From contig CAZVLF010000010.1 of NCBI GenBank assembly GCA_964627795.1, positions 1 through 64,000 of the forward strand: DNA of 64,000 nt, in the 5' to 3' direction. The DNA is from CANDYO01 sp964627795. Lineage in GTDB: Bacteria > Pseudomonadota > Alphaproteobacteria > Rickettsiales > CANDYO01. Of this stretch, positions 1 to 8,003 are shown one piece after another (positions within the stretch are counted from its first letter, which is position 1; every line of letters begins with the position of its first letter). Below the pieces are notes generated by a model. The model saw only the letters and a list, made by a program, of their open reading frames with translations, was not told the DNA's origin and made no database searches. The translations under genes were made by a program, and so were the position numbers.

Positions 1-21
1 CGATTCCCGTAGGGGTCACCA
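1..21 (+). tRNA. 3' end of a tRNA, probably tRNA-Glu (cut by window edge)
   Basis: The first bases read as the T-loop, the 3' T-stem strand, a seven-base acceptor strand AGGGGTC, discriminator A and an encoded CCA at 19-21. The implied 5' acceptor strand would be GACCCCT, which resembles tRNA-Glu genes. The anticodon lies outside the window, so the identity is an inference. Confidence 0.6.
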
Positions 22-36
22 CCTCTTTAACCTATT

Positions 37-54
37 ATCGTTTGGTTAAACGAT
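37..54 (+). terminator. Short hairpin after the tRNA
   Basis: ATCGTTT and AAACGAT form a perfect 7-bp stem with a GGTT loop, 16 bases after the tRNA end. No clean T-run follows, only mixed sequence with TTTT a few bases later. It may be a weak terminator or a processing structure. Confidence 0.3.
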
Positions 55-220
55 AAAGTGTTTTCTCTACAACATATTAAAATTATAGTTATTTTTAGTC
101 TGACAAAATATAGTTTTGCTTGAGTTAAGATAAAATATCATTTATTAATTATTTTTATAGTTTATATATAAATAGTTGTTAAGTTTTTGGCATAAAATAT
201 TGGATTTTAAGAGGATTAAT

Positions 221-1441
221 ATGAGAAGAATATTATTATATACTTTAGTAATTCTAGCTGCTCCATCATTTGCAAATGAAGGTCTTGATGTTACTTTCAT
301 GGGGCAAAGTAAATTTGAAGTAGGAATAAAAAAACAAGATAAAAATCACGATAAATCCTTTTTTTTCAGTCCAAATCAAAAAAGTACAGCTATACTTACA
401 AACCAAAAAGCTTCTATAAAAGTAGAAGGTAAAAAAGATTCTTTTACTTATGGTGCAGTGATACGTATAGCAACTGTTGGTAGTGGATCTGATGGAATGG
501 GAAGTGCTCGTAATGATCGTTCACACATCTATCTTGATACAGACTATGGTACATTACAATTAGGTAGTAACTTTGCCACAAGTAAACTATTCCAAATAGA
601 TGCAAGTAATATAGCTTCAGGTGCAAGTGGAATTGATGGAGATTGGGGTAAGTTTGCTTCTTCTTATGCAACAAATCTTAATACTAGTTCAAGTTCAACT
701 ATAAGATCTGCTATTAATACGGTTCTTAGCTATACTGTTATGGGGCCAAATACTATTTCAAATAGAATGGATAATAACAGTGAAAGCACTAGAAAAATTA
801 CTTATCTTTCTCCAAGAATTTCAGGGCTTCAATTTGGTCTATCATTTTCTCCTGATTTAAATAATGATGGAGGAAATCATTATACTAGAAGATTTAATTA
901 TTATCTAGGTAACCAAGTTCGAGCTAAAAACCTTTGGTCAACTGGTATTAATTATACTAACATGTTTAATGATGTAGCAGTTTCATTTGCTATTGTAGGA
1001 GATAGAGGTGAAGCAGTGGATAATTCTACTAAACTTAGAAACCTTAAAACTTTCTCTGTTGGTGGGATTGTGGCCAAAAATGGATTTAGTTCGGCTCTTT
1101 CATATCATAAAGATGGAGATAGCTTAACTGATCAAGCTATGAAAGGTTTTAATGCAGATTGGTGGACCGCAGGTTTAGCATATGAACAAGGTGCTTTTTC
1201 AACAAGCTTGACATATTTAAATGGTAAAAAAGGAACAAAAGAAGAAAATGTTAAAACTTCTGTTATTTCTTTGGGTGCAGATTATAAAATTTTTGCAGGG
1301 CTTAAAGCATTTGCTGAAGTTTCATATGTTCAGCTTAAGCCTAATCAAACAGGAGCTTTTATGCAAAACAATCAAAAATTATTTGATCAATCTACAGCAA
1401 AAGCTACTATATTTATACTAGGTACAAAAATTAAGTTTTAA
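221..1441 (+). CDS. Outer-membrane porin (Gram-negative porin family)
   Basis: This encodes a 406-residue predicted beta-barrel porin that would let small solutes cross the outer membrane. The start at 221 is chosen because AAGAGG lies just upstream and the protein then begins with a typical signal peptide (MRRILLYTLVILAAPSFA, cleavage before NEG). The open frame extends upstream to 176, but that part is not signal-like. The mature protein has alternating polar and hydrophobic short stretches rich in Gly, Ser, Asn and Tyr, and it ends in Phe (GTKIKF), the usual C-terminal signal for BAM-dependent insertion. It stands alone between the tRNA end and the SRP RNA gene and has its own terminator. 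Family assignment rests on overall character and length. Confidence 0.8.
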   Translation: MRRILLYTLVILAAPSFANEGLDVTFMGQSKFEVGIKKQDKNHDKSFFFSPNQKSTAILTNQKASIKVEGKKDSFTYGAVIRIATVGSGSDGMGSARNDRSHIYLDTDYGTLQLGSNFATSKLFQIDASNIASGASGIDGDWGKFASSYATNLNTSSSSTIRSAINTVLSYTVMGPNTISNRMDNNSESTRKITYLSPRISGLQFGLSFSPDLNNDGGNHYTRRFNYYLGNQVRAKNLWSTGINYTNMFNDVAVSFAIVGDRGEAVDNSTKLRNLKTFSVGGIVAKNGFSSALSYHKDGDSLTDQAMKGFNADWWTAGLAYEQGAFSTSLTYLNGKKGTKEENVKTSVISLGADYKIFAGLKAFAEVSYVQLKPNQTGAFMQNNQKLFDQSTAKATIFILGTKIKF

Positions 1442-1458
1442 ATTGAACTTTTATAAAT

Positions 1459-1490
1459 ACCCTCTAGATTTACTGTCAGAGGGTTTTTTT
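1459..1490 (+). terminator. Rho-independent terminator of the porin gene
   Basis: CCCTCT (1460-1465) pairs with AGAGGG (1478-1483), followed at once by seven T. It lies 18 bases after the porin stop codon. Confidence 0.85.
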
Positions 1491-1535
1491 ATTTAAAACT
1501 TGCTAAAATTTGATAATTTTATTATATTTATTTTT

Positions 1536-1621
1536 GCTAGTAATGGACAGTGAGATTGTGAGAATTCGGTCAGGTTCGAAAGAAAGCAGCCGTATTATAA
1601 TTGAAATGGGTCGTTGCTAGC
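1536..1621 (+). ncRNA. ffs: Signal recognition particle RNA (4.5S type)
   Basis: The conserved apical domain is present: GGTCAGG, a GAAA tetraloop closed by TTC/GAA, and GAAAGCAGCC (about 1568-1591). The ends pair as GCTAGTAAT (1536-1544) with GTTGCTAGC (1613-1621), giving a hairpin of about 86 nt. This RNA binds Ffh and helps target membrane proteins co-translationally. The location directly upstream of dnaX fits alphaproteobacterial gene order. The usual GGAA loop with CC/GG closing pairs is replaced by GAAA with TTC/GAA, which keeps the stem paired. Confidence 0.9.
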
Positions 1622-1654
1622 TCTAAAGTTTAAAAAGTTGGTTATTTAACTCGA

Positions 1655-3217
1655 ATGTCTGATAATTATCTCGTTTTAGCACGCAAATATAGGCCATCAA
1701 GTTTTGCAGATCTTCGAGGCCAAGATTTTATGGTAAAAACTATTGTTAACTCAATTAAGCTTAATCGAGTTGCACATACCTTCTTATTGACTGGAATTAG
1801 AGGGGGGGGGAAGACTACCACTGCAAGAATTATAGCTAAGACCTTAAATTGTGCTGATCCTATCATTAATGAAAATCTAGTTTTACCTTGTTGTAAATGT
1901 ACAAATTGTGAAGCAAGTTTAAGCGGAAATCACCCTGATATTATTGAGCTTGATGCAGCTAGTAGAACAGGTGTTGATGACATGCGTTCGATAATTGAAA
2001 ATACCCAATATATGCCCTTACTTGGAAAGTATAAAGTTTATATTATTGATGAAGTGCACATGCTATCTACAAGTGCATTTAATTCTTTACTAAAAACATT
2101 AGAAGAGCCTCCTGCTCATGTTAAATTTATCTTTGCTACTACAGAGCTAAGGAAGGTTCCAGTTACAATTCTTTCTCGTTGCCAAAAATTTGAATTAAGA
2201 AGATTAAATCTTAATCAGCTGGTGAGTCACTTAGAAGATATATTAAGCAAAGAGCAAATAGAAAGTGAAAATGAGGCATTACAAATAATAGCTTTACATG
2301 CGGAAGGTTCTGTACGAGATAGTTTGTCTTTGTTAGATTTGGTAATTTCTAATTCTAATAAAAATAAAATTACTAAAGATCAGGTTAAAGATTTGCTTGG
2401 ATTAAATGATAATTCTCAAATTATAAATCTTTTTTCCGCTATTATTGAAGGAGATACAAGACAAGCAATAGAGCTAGTTAAAGATTTTTATTATTCTGGG
2501 AAAGATCTTCTTGCTCTTCCAAGTCAGTTAATGGATTTAGTTCATAAAGTTTCTAAATTAAAACTGAACCTTGATATAAATAAACTTGAATATAGTGAAG
2601 AAGAGTTAGGTAAAATTTCTCATTTTGCCGAAAAATTATCAGTTGAAGTTTTGACTATACTTTGGCAAATGTTATCTAAATCAGTAGTTGAATTGCAACA
2701 TAGCTCAAATACACTTGTTTGTAGTGAAATGATAATGATTAGATTATGTCATTTGAATAATTTACCTACACCGTCTGCCATTATAGAAAAAATTAAATCT
2801 TCTCACTCTTCTATAAGCTCTAATTCAATTAAAAATGAAATTTTAGAATCTAAATCTAAAATTCAAATAACTAACTTCGAACAGTTAGTGCAAATATTTT
2901 ATGATAATAGAGAAATGCTGCTTTATCATTATTTAGTTAATGATGTGCATTTGGTTGATTTTGAACCTAATAAAATTAAGATTAGACAAAAATCTACAGT
3001 CCCGCATAACTTTGCTGCTAAAGTTACATCTTTTTTACACCAATGGACTGGGGAAAAATGGTTGCTTACTGTAACTTCTGATGACGGAGCTCCAACACTT
3101 TCAACCCAAGCTGAATTAGTCAAACTTAATGAAATTGAAGAATTAAGTAAAAATGAGATAGTTCAGGAGGTTTTACATAATTTTCCCCAAGCTAAAGTTG
3201 TTGATGTAACTTCATAA
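1655..3217 (+). CDS. dnaX: DNA polymerase III subunit gamma/tau
   Basis: This is the clamp-loader ATPase of the replicative polymerase, 520 residues. The N-terminal AAA+ module has the P-loop GIRGGGKT (about residues 48-55), a four-cysteine zinc site (CCKCTNC plus an upstream Cys), Walker B DEVHML and the SRC sensor/arginine-finger motif. The C-terminal ~200 residues are divergent and would hold tau-type contacts. Canonical P-loops in this family read GTRGVGKT; here Val is replaced by Gly, encoded within a run of nine G (1802-1810). The gene starts 33 bases after the SRP RNA and ends only four bases before the convergent unknown gene. I see no canonical dnaX frameshift signal for making a separate gamma form. 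Confidence 0.95.
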   Translation: MSDNYLVLARKYRPSSFADLRGQDFMVKTIVNSIKLNRVAHTFLLTGIRGGGKTTTARIIAKTLNCADPIINENLVLPCCKCTNCEASLSGNHPDIIELDAASRTGVDDMRSIIENTQYMPLLGKYKVYIIDEVHMLSTSAFNSLLKTLEEPPAHVKFIFATTELRKVPVTILSRCQKFELRRLNLNQLVSHLEDILSKEQIESENEALQIIALHAEGSVRDSLSLLDLVISNSNKNKITKDQVKDLLGLNDNSQIINLFSAIIEGDTRQAIELVKDFYYSGKDLLALPSQLMDLVHKVSKLKLNLDINKLEYSEEELGKISHFAEKLSVEVLTILWQMLSKSVVELQHSSNTLVCSEMIMIRLCHLNNLPTPSAIIEKIKSSHSSISSNSIKNEILESKSKIQITNFEQLVQIFYDNREMLLYHYLVNDVHLVDFEPNKIKIRQKSTVPHNFAAKVTSFLHQWTGEKWLLTVTSDDGAPTLSTQAELVKLNEIEELSKNEIVQEVLHNFPQAKVVDVTS

Positions 3218-3221
3218 ATAC

Positions 3222-5561
3222 TTAATCATTTACATTAAATTCTGAAATACTCAAGTAGGCCTCATCTTCTATAGCACCTACAAATGTTTTTATTGTATAA
3301 TCTGCTAATACAGCGTGTTGAATAAATTTTTGTATAAATAAAAATTTTTCAAAAATATTTTTATCCTTTAAAGGGGCTTTATAAATGCTATAGCAAAAAG
3401 AGGCAAAATTAGTTATTCCTGCAACTAAATATCCTAATTTAGTTGGTTGAATATTCGGTTTATTTTGCTTATATAATTCTAAATTAAAAAGAACATTATT
3501 TATTATTCCTTCTCCTGAATATAATGAAATTAACTTCACAGGAGTAGATTGATAAAAATATATTGAAGTGGCATATTTAATACTCATACTTGATATAGAT
3601 ATGATATTATCTAAGCTTAACTCAATTCCAAGGATATTAGCTGCAGCAAAGGAAATGCTCATATGAGTGAGAGACCAAAGTCCTATATTTTGAGATAAAT
3701 CTGGTATTCTTACATTACTAATATGCAATACTTCCTTAAAAAAGTGATTGATATTTGGAGTTTCTAATAATTTTTGAGCTACAAATAAAGGAAAAATTAA
3801 CGAAGAATCTTTAAAAAAAGGCTCAGAAATATCTGAAAAAGTAGCTACTTCATTTGAATTAGAGTTGCTACTAATATCATCAATTAAAGAATATAATATA
3901 TCATGAACATAATAGACATTAGAAATTAAAGAATTTTCTTGAATTAGTTCATTGTTTGGGATAGTCCCATATCGAATTAAAATTGAAGTAAGTTCTGGAT
4001 CATTAATCTTTGTTTCTTTTTCTAATAATGGGTTTATATAAGCCTTGTTTCTTTTTAATGATAGATCTTCAGATGTCCATTCATGTAAATATTTTAAACT
4101 AGTTCTAAGTAATTCTGAGTTTTCAAGTAAAATTTTTATAAATCTAGTATTTTTAAACTCAAGAATGCTTATAAATTCATATGCGTCTTCTGTTAAAGCT
4201 GCTCGTGCTTCCAATTTTTTCTGTAAATCAGGAATTTCCATTATATGAGGAGAAAGCAATTCAAAAAATTTTGTATCTATTAATTCTAGTTCTTTTTCAT
4301 CTAATATGAATCCTGGATCTGGCACTGAAATTTTTGTTTGTTGTTCAGCAATCTTATAAAGTTGGTTAAAATTGATTGAAGGATTTTGTTGATATAATTG
4401 GTAAAATTTAAGATCAACAGCATAAATACGCTTAAGGGTTTCTTGCCTTTCTTTAAGTTTAATGGCTATTATTTCTTGAAATCCAAAATTTAAAGAATCA
4501 GGAGTTTCACTATAAACTAGCTGAAGAATTTCTTTTTCGCTTAAAGCGGATATTTTGTTTAAAGTTTGGCAAAATTCTAAATATAGGCTATCACTTTTTC
4601 TTATGTCAGCATATTTCATTTGTCCAATTAATAAATCTCTAGCGTCAAAATCAGGATAATAAAGCTGCATAAATATATTTATTTTCGATAAGCCTGAGAT
4701 AATTTGACGCGGATTATAGGGATCTATATAATCTAAGGGTAAAAAAGTTGAAAAACAAATTTCATGTTCTTTAACTAAATTTATAAAGTGAGCAGCAGTG
4801 CTAAAAACTGTTCCTGAAAGAGATAAAAATGAGAAAGATTTTCCAGGATCAATTTTAACAGTTTGTGCAAGTTTAGCTTCTTCTGAAGTTATAATAAAAC
4901 CTGCATTATGCCCCAATCCAATTGCATCACTATCTTCAATAAACCTTGCAGTTACAAGTATACTAATGTACCCAGAAACTTGATAAATTGCTTCATTATA
5001 TTGTAACTTTACGGATGAATATTCTATATAAGGAAGTGAACTAGCATCAAAGTAAGAAATATAATTTTCAATCCATTTTGAGGCTATAAAGAATTTGCTT
5101 TCTTTATTCTCAATATGTTCTATCGGTTCATCCCTGCCTTCTATAAATATTAAGCTACCATCATCTGAAGAGCTGTCATAATATAGAGAGTTATCCTCTA
5201 TAATTTCATAACTTGATAAATAATCAGATGCTGCCAAAGGAGAGTCATTAGTTATTGGTGTTTCCTCAAGGATAAAATCATTTTTAATGAATTTAATCTC
5301 AGCAACTACACAATTATAGCAAAGCTGTGAATAAAATAAGCTACCAAGATATTCAAGTACTAAAAAATAATTTTCTACATATTTCTTGTTATTAAATATA
5401 GCTGCATCATCTGTATAAGCATTAGTTTTAACGTAAAATTTTTCTTTCCTTAAATTTTGATAAAGAGTGGCATGAAAATCTCCTTTGTTAGGCTGTTTTT
5501 CAGTTCTTATTAAATCTTTGAGCGAATCTTCAAGCAAGTAAGATTCATCTTTTTCCTTCAT
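3222..5561 (-). CDS. Unknown 779-residue protein
   Basis: I do not recognise this protein. It begins with a charged stretch (MKEKDESYLLEDSLKDLIR) without a signal peptide. An acidic Ser/Asp-rich segment follows near residues 110-145, then long amphipathic alpha-helical sequence with many Ile, Leu, Ser and Asn. One notable patch is GLGHNAGFI followed by a Lys/Asp-rich turn. A moderately hydrophobic C-terminal part (about 620-730) is not clearly transmembrane. Composition matches the surrounding AT-rich genes. It converges on dnaX and diverges from the unknown gene at 5728 across a 166-base gap that probably holds both promoters. Size, lack of recognisable domains and position suggest a lineage-specific protein, perhaps a structural or secreted factor; this is inference only. 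Confidence 0.8.
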   Translation of the reverse strand: MKEKDESYLLEDSLKDLIRTEKQPNKGDFHATLYQNLRKEKFYVKTNAYTDDAAIFNNKKYVENYFLVLEYLGSLFYSQLCYNCVVAEIKFIKNDFILEETPITNDSPLAASDYLSSYEIIEDNSLYYDSSSDDGSLIFIEGRDEPIEHIENKESKFFIASKWIENYISYFDASSLPYIEYSSVKLQYNEAIYQVSGYISILVTARFIEDSDAIGLGHNAGFIITSEEAKLAQTVKIDPGKSFSFLSLSGTVFSTAAHFINLVKEHEICFSTFLPLDYIDPYNPRQIISGLSKINIFMQLYYPDFDARDLLIGQMKYADIRKSDSLYLEFCQTLNKISALSEKEILQLVYSETPDSLNFGFQEIIAIKLKERQETLKRIYAVDLKFYQLYQQNPSINFNQLYKIAEQQTKISVPDPGFILDEKELELIDTKFFELLSPHIMEIPDLQKKLEARAALTEDAYEFISILEFKNTRFIKILLENSELLRTSLKYLHEWTSEDLSLKRNKAYINPLLEKETKINDPELTSILIRYGTIPNNELIQENSLISNVYYVHDILYSLIDDISSNSNSNEVATFSDISEPFFKDSSLIFPLFVAQKLLETPNINHFFKEVLHISNVRIPDLSQNIGLWSLTHMSISFAAANILGIELSLDNIISISSMSIKYATSIYFYQSTPVKLISLYSGEGIINNVLFNLELYKQNKPNIQPTKLGYLVAGITNFASFCYSIYKAPLKDKNIFEKFLFIQKFIQHAVLADYTIKTFVGAIEDEAYLSISEFNVND

Positions 5562-5727
5562 TCTAGCTACTCACTACTTATTTTAGTGAATATCTATGGC
5601 ATATTATGTAAAAAAATCAAGGTTATTAATGATTCAATATGTATAATTTTACAATTAATTCAATTGTTAAAGTTATTTGTTAATAGTATAATCAACACCA
5701 ACTTATTTTTTGAGAGGAAAAAATTTT

Positions 5728-7011
5728 ATGGTTGGAAATAATGATTTATATAATAAGTTGCCGCGCTTAGTTCAAAGTGCATTTAACTTAGTAAAGTTTT
5801 TTTATAGTAATAGCCCATCTATCCAATCAAGAATAATGTCAGTTTTTATGAAACATGGAATAGAAGTATTTTATTTATATTCTAATCCATTAGCAAAGGA
5901 TGAAAATCCTGTAAGTAGTGCTGTAATTAGGGAAGGAGTTATGCTCCCGGTAACTGCTCTTAATATTGCTCAAAACACTAAGTATAGAATGTCACATCCT
6001 GAAACAATGGACTTTACTCATCTTATTGCAAATGGGCTAAGGTTTAGTTGTAAGGTGGGGTTTGTTAAATATTCTAATCAAACTAGTATTAATCCAGTTG
6101 TTATTTCAAGAACATCAAATATTATATGTGATAGTTTTGGCGTTATGGGACTTGATCTTTCTCAAAACAGCCAGAGGCTAAATAATGTTAACTATATAAA
6201 CCTCCCTATTATTAAAAATTACCGCCTCCTAACTTGGGAATTTTTTTCATCTAAATTAACTTCTTCCTACCTAGCTACTTCATTTTTTACTGCAGCTTTT
6301 AAGGCTGTGGTTGTTGATCAAGTGGGAGAGGTAATTAAAGCCAATAGAAAATCAGATATCTTTTTAAAAGGAGCAAATCTTATAAAAGATAGAATTTATT
6401 GGGTGGTAGAAAATGGATTAGGTATTCCAAAAAATCTATTAGAAAATAAATATGAAAATATTTATCAACAAATGGATGCTATATATGAAGAAAGTGAAAA
6501 TAAGTTAAATGCTAAGGTTGCTAATTTTATTATAGGTTCATATGAACTTTCTGCTAGAGCTATACCGGATTTATTTATAATTGGTCCTATAATGCTATCA
6601 TCTGCTGCTAGTGCAGTAGGCTTCTTTTATGAATTAGAGCCTATTTCTTATACAGGAATTAAAGATTTATCTACTTCAATAATTTTTAATGGTGAGGTTA
6701 ATAATTATCCTTTGGTTAAAACTCTTTCTATTGCAGCTGGGTCAATTATAGGAATTATAAATAAAGACTTTATTTTTTCTACCTATGCTAAAGTGGTTCC
6801 AGAAATGGCAGTAATTGGAGCAACTATGCTTTTGGATCAAGTATATGATCTTGCAGAAAAATCATCACCAGAAGTAAAAATTGGTGCAATAGTAGGTTTA
6901 GGATTATATTCTCATTTTAAAGAAGAAATTTCTCATAACTTAAGTGATTTAGTAAATACTACTTATGGTATGCTAGGATTAAATGAGCATTCTAATGATG
7001 TAACCATTTAG
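5728..7011 (+). CDS. Unknown 427-residue protein with hydrophobic segments
   Basis: I do not recognise this protein. The start at 5728 (MVGNNDLY) is chosen because GAGAGGA lies about ten bases upstream; an in-frame TTG at 5710 lies before that signal. There is no signal peptide at the N-terminus. Several hydrophobic stretches occur in the C-terminal half, around LFIIGPIMLSSAASAVGFFY, TLSIAAGSIIGI and MAVIGATMLL, so membrane association is likely. Its 3' end overlaps the convergent hemB gene by 20 bases. It is divergent from the 779-residue unknown gene. Its general character resembles the 511-residue protein at 51457-52992, but I cannot show homology by eye. Confidence 0.75.
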   Translation: MVGNNDLYNKLPRLVQSAFNLVKFFYSNSPSIQSRIMSVFMKHGIEVFYLYSNPLAKDENPVSSAVIREGVMLPVTALNIAQNTKYRMSHPETMDFTHLIANGLRFSCKVGFVKYSNQTSINPVVISRTSNIICDSFGVMGLDLSQNSQRLNNVNYINLPIIKNYRLLTWEFFSSKLTSSYLATSFFTAAFKAVVVDQVGEVIKANRKSDIFLKGANLIKDRIYWVVENGLGIPKNLLENKYENIYQQMDAIYEESENKLNAKVANFIIGSYELSARAIPDLFIIGPIMLSSAASAVGFFYELEPISYTGIKDLSTSIIFNGEVNNYPLVKTLSIAAGSIIGIINKDFIFSTYAKVVPEMAVIGATMLLDQVYDLAEKSSPEVKIGAIVGLGLYSHFKEEISHNLSDLVNTTYGMLGLNEHSNDVTI

Positions 7012-7990
7012 CTAGATCTTTAGCAAAATAGGTTATAATCATGCTTGCTCCTGCTCGTTTTATGGAAGTGATAACTTCCATAATACTTCTCTTTTCTTCT
7101 AAGCAACCATTATCAATTGCGGATTTTAACATCATATATTCTCCACTTGGATGATATGCTGCTATTGGCATAAAAGGAAAATTCTGTTTTAGCCTAAATA
7201 TTATATCAAGATAAGTATGAGCGGGTTTAACCATTAAAATATCTGCCCCTTCTTCAATATCAAGCATTGCTTCACGTAAAGCTTCATTACTATTTGCAGG
7301 GTCCATTTGATAAGTTTGACGGTCACCTTGTTTTGCAGCACCTCCTGCTGCCGCACCAAAGGGGCCATACATTGCTGATCGATATTTGACCGCATAACTT
7401 AATATAGGAAGAGAAGAAAAGTTATTTTGATCTAATATTTTTCTTATGGCTTTAACCATTCCATCAAGCATTCCTGAGGGAGCTAAAACATCGGCTCCGG
7501 CTGTAGCAAGGCTTAAGGCTTGCTTGGCTAAAATTTTAAGACTTTTATCGTTATCAACGGTAATAATTCCTTTATTTTCTTGAGCTATACCACAATGCCC
7601 TAAAGTTGTATATTGGCAAAAGCATAAATCGGCAATTATAAGTAAATCAGGAGCTACTTCTTTGATTTTCTTTACAGCTCTTTGAACTATCCCATTATCA
7701 TCATAAGCACTGCTTCCTAAATGATCTTTATGTTCAGGAATGCCAAAAATAATAATAGCTTTTATTCCTAAATTTACTATTTCATTTATTTCTTCTTCAA
7801 TTCTATCTAAGCTATAATGAAAAAAACCAGGCATTGATTCAATTGGAGATTTTATATTATTACCATCTTTAACAAAAACTGCAGCTATAAGATCATTAAC
7901 ATCTAGTTTTGTTTCCCGAATCAGATCTCTAATATTAGCATTTGCTCTTAAACGACGAGGACGAATTTTAAGATTTATATCATCGTTCAT
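6992..7990 (-). CDS. hemB: Delta-aminolevulinic acid dehydratase (porphobilinogen synthase)
   Basis: The enzyme condenses two 5-aminolevulinate molecules to porphobilinogen in haem synthesis. The 332-residue protein has the zinc-type cysteine triplet DLCFCQYTTLGHCG (Cys123, 125, 133), the first Schiff-base lysine in AVKYRS (Lys202) and the second in MVKPA (Lys255). The start at 7990 is preferred because GGAG sits six bases upstream; a TTG four codons earlier overlaps that signal. It follows uvrD after 13 bases and probably shares its transcript. With hemF at 58.5 kb it shows that part of the haem pathway is retained. Confidence 0.95.
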   Translation of the reverse strand: MNDDINLKIRPRRLRANANIRDLIRETKLDVNDLIAAVFVKDGNNIKSPIESMPGFFHYSLDRIEEEINEIVNLGIKAIIIFGIPEHKDHLGSSAYDDNGIVQRAVKKIKEVAPDLLIIADLCFCQYTTLGHCGIAQENKGIITVDNDKSLKILAKQALSLATAGADVLAPSGMLDGMVKAIRKILDQNNFSSLPILSYAVKYRSAMYGPFGAAAGGAAKQGDRQTYQMDPANSNEALREAMLDIEEGADILMVKPAHTYLDIIFRLKQNFPFMPIAAYHPSGEYMMLKSAIDNGCLEEKRSIMEVITSIKRAGASMIITYFAKDLAKWLHH

Positions 7991-8003
7991 AATTTTCTCC
8001 AAT

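Noticed and set aside
176..220. Upstream extension of the porin to a start at 176
   Set aside because: The start at 221 has a ribosome site and gives a proper signal peptide; the extension would place 15 polar and aromatic residues before it.
1655..3217. Programmed dnaX frameshift like that of E. coli
   Set aside because: No A-AAA-AAG heptamer with a downstream stem was found in the middle of the gene; the G9 tract lies too early to yield a functional gamma form.
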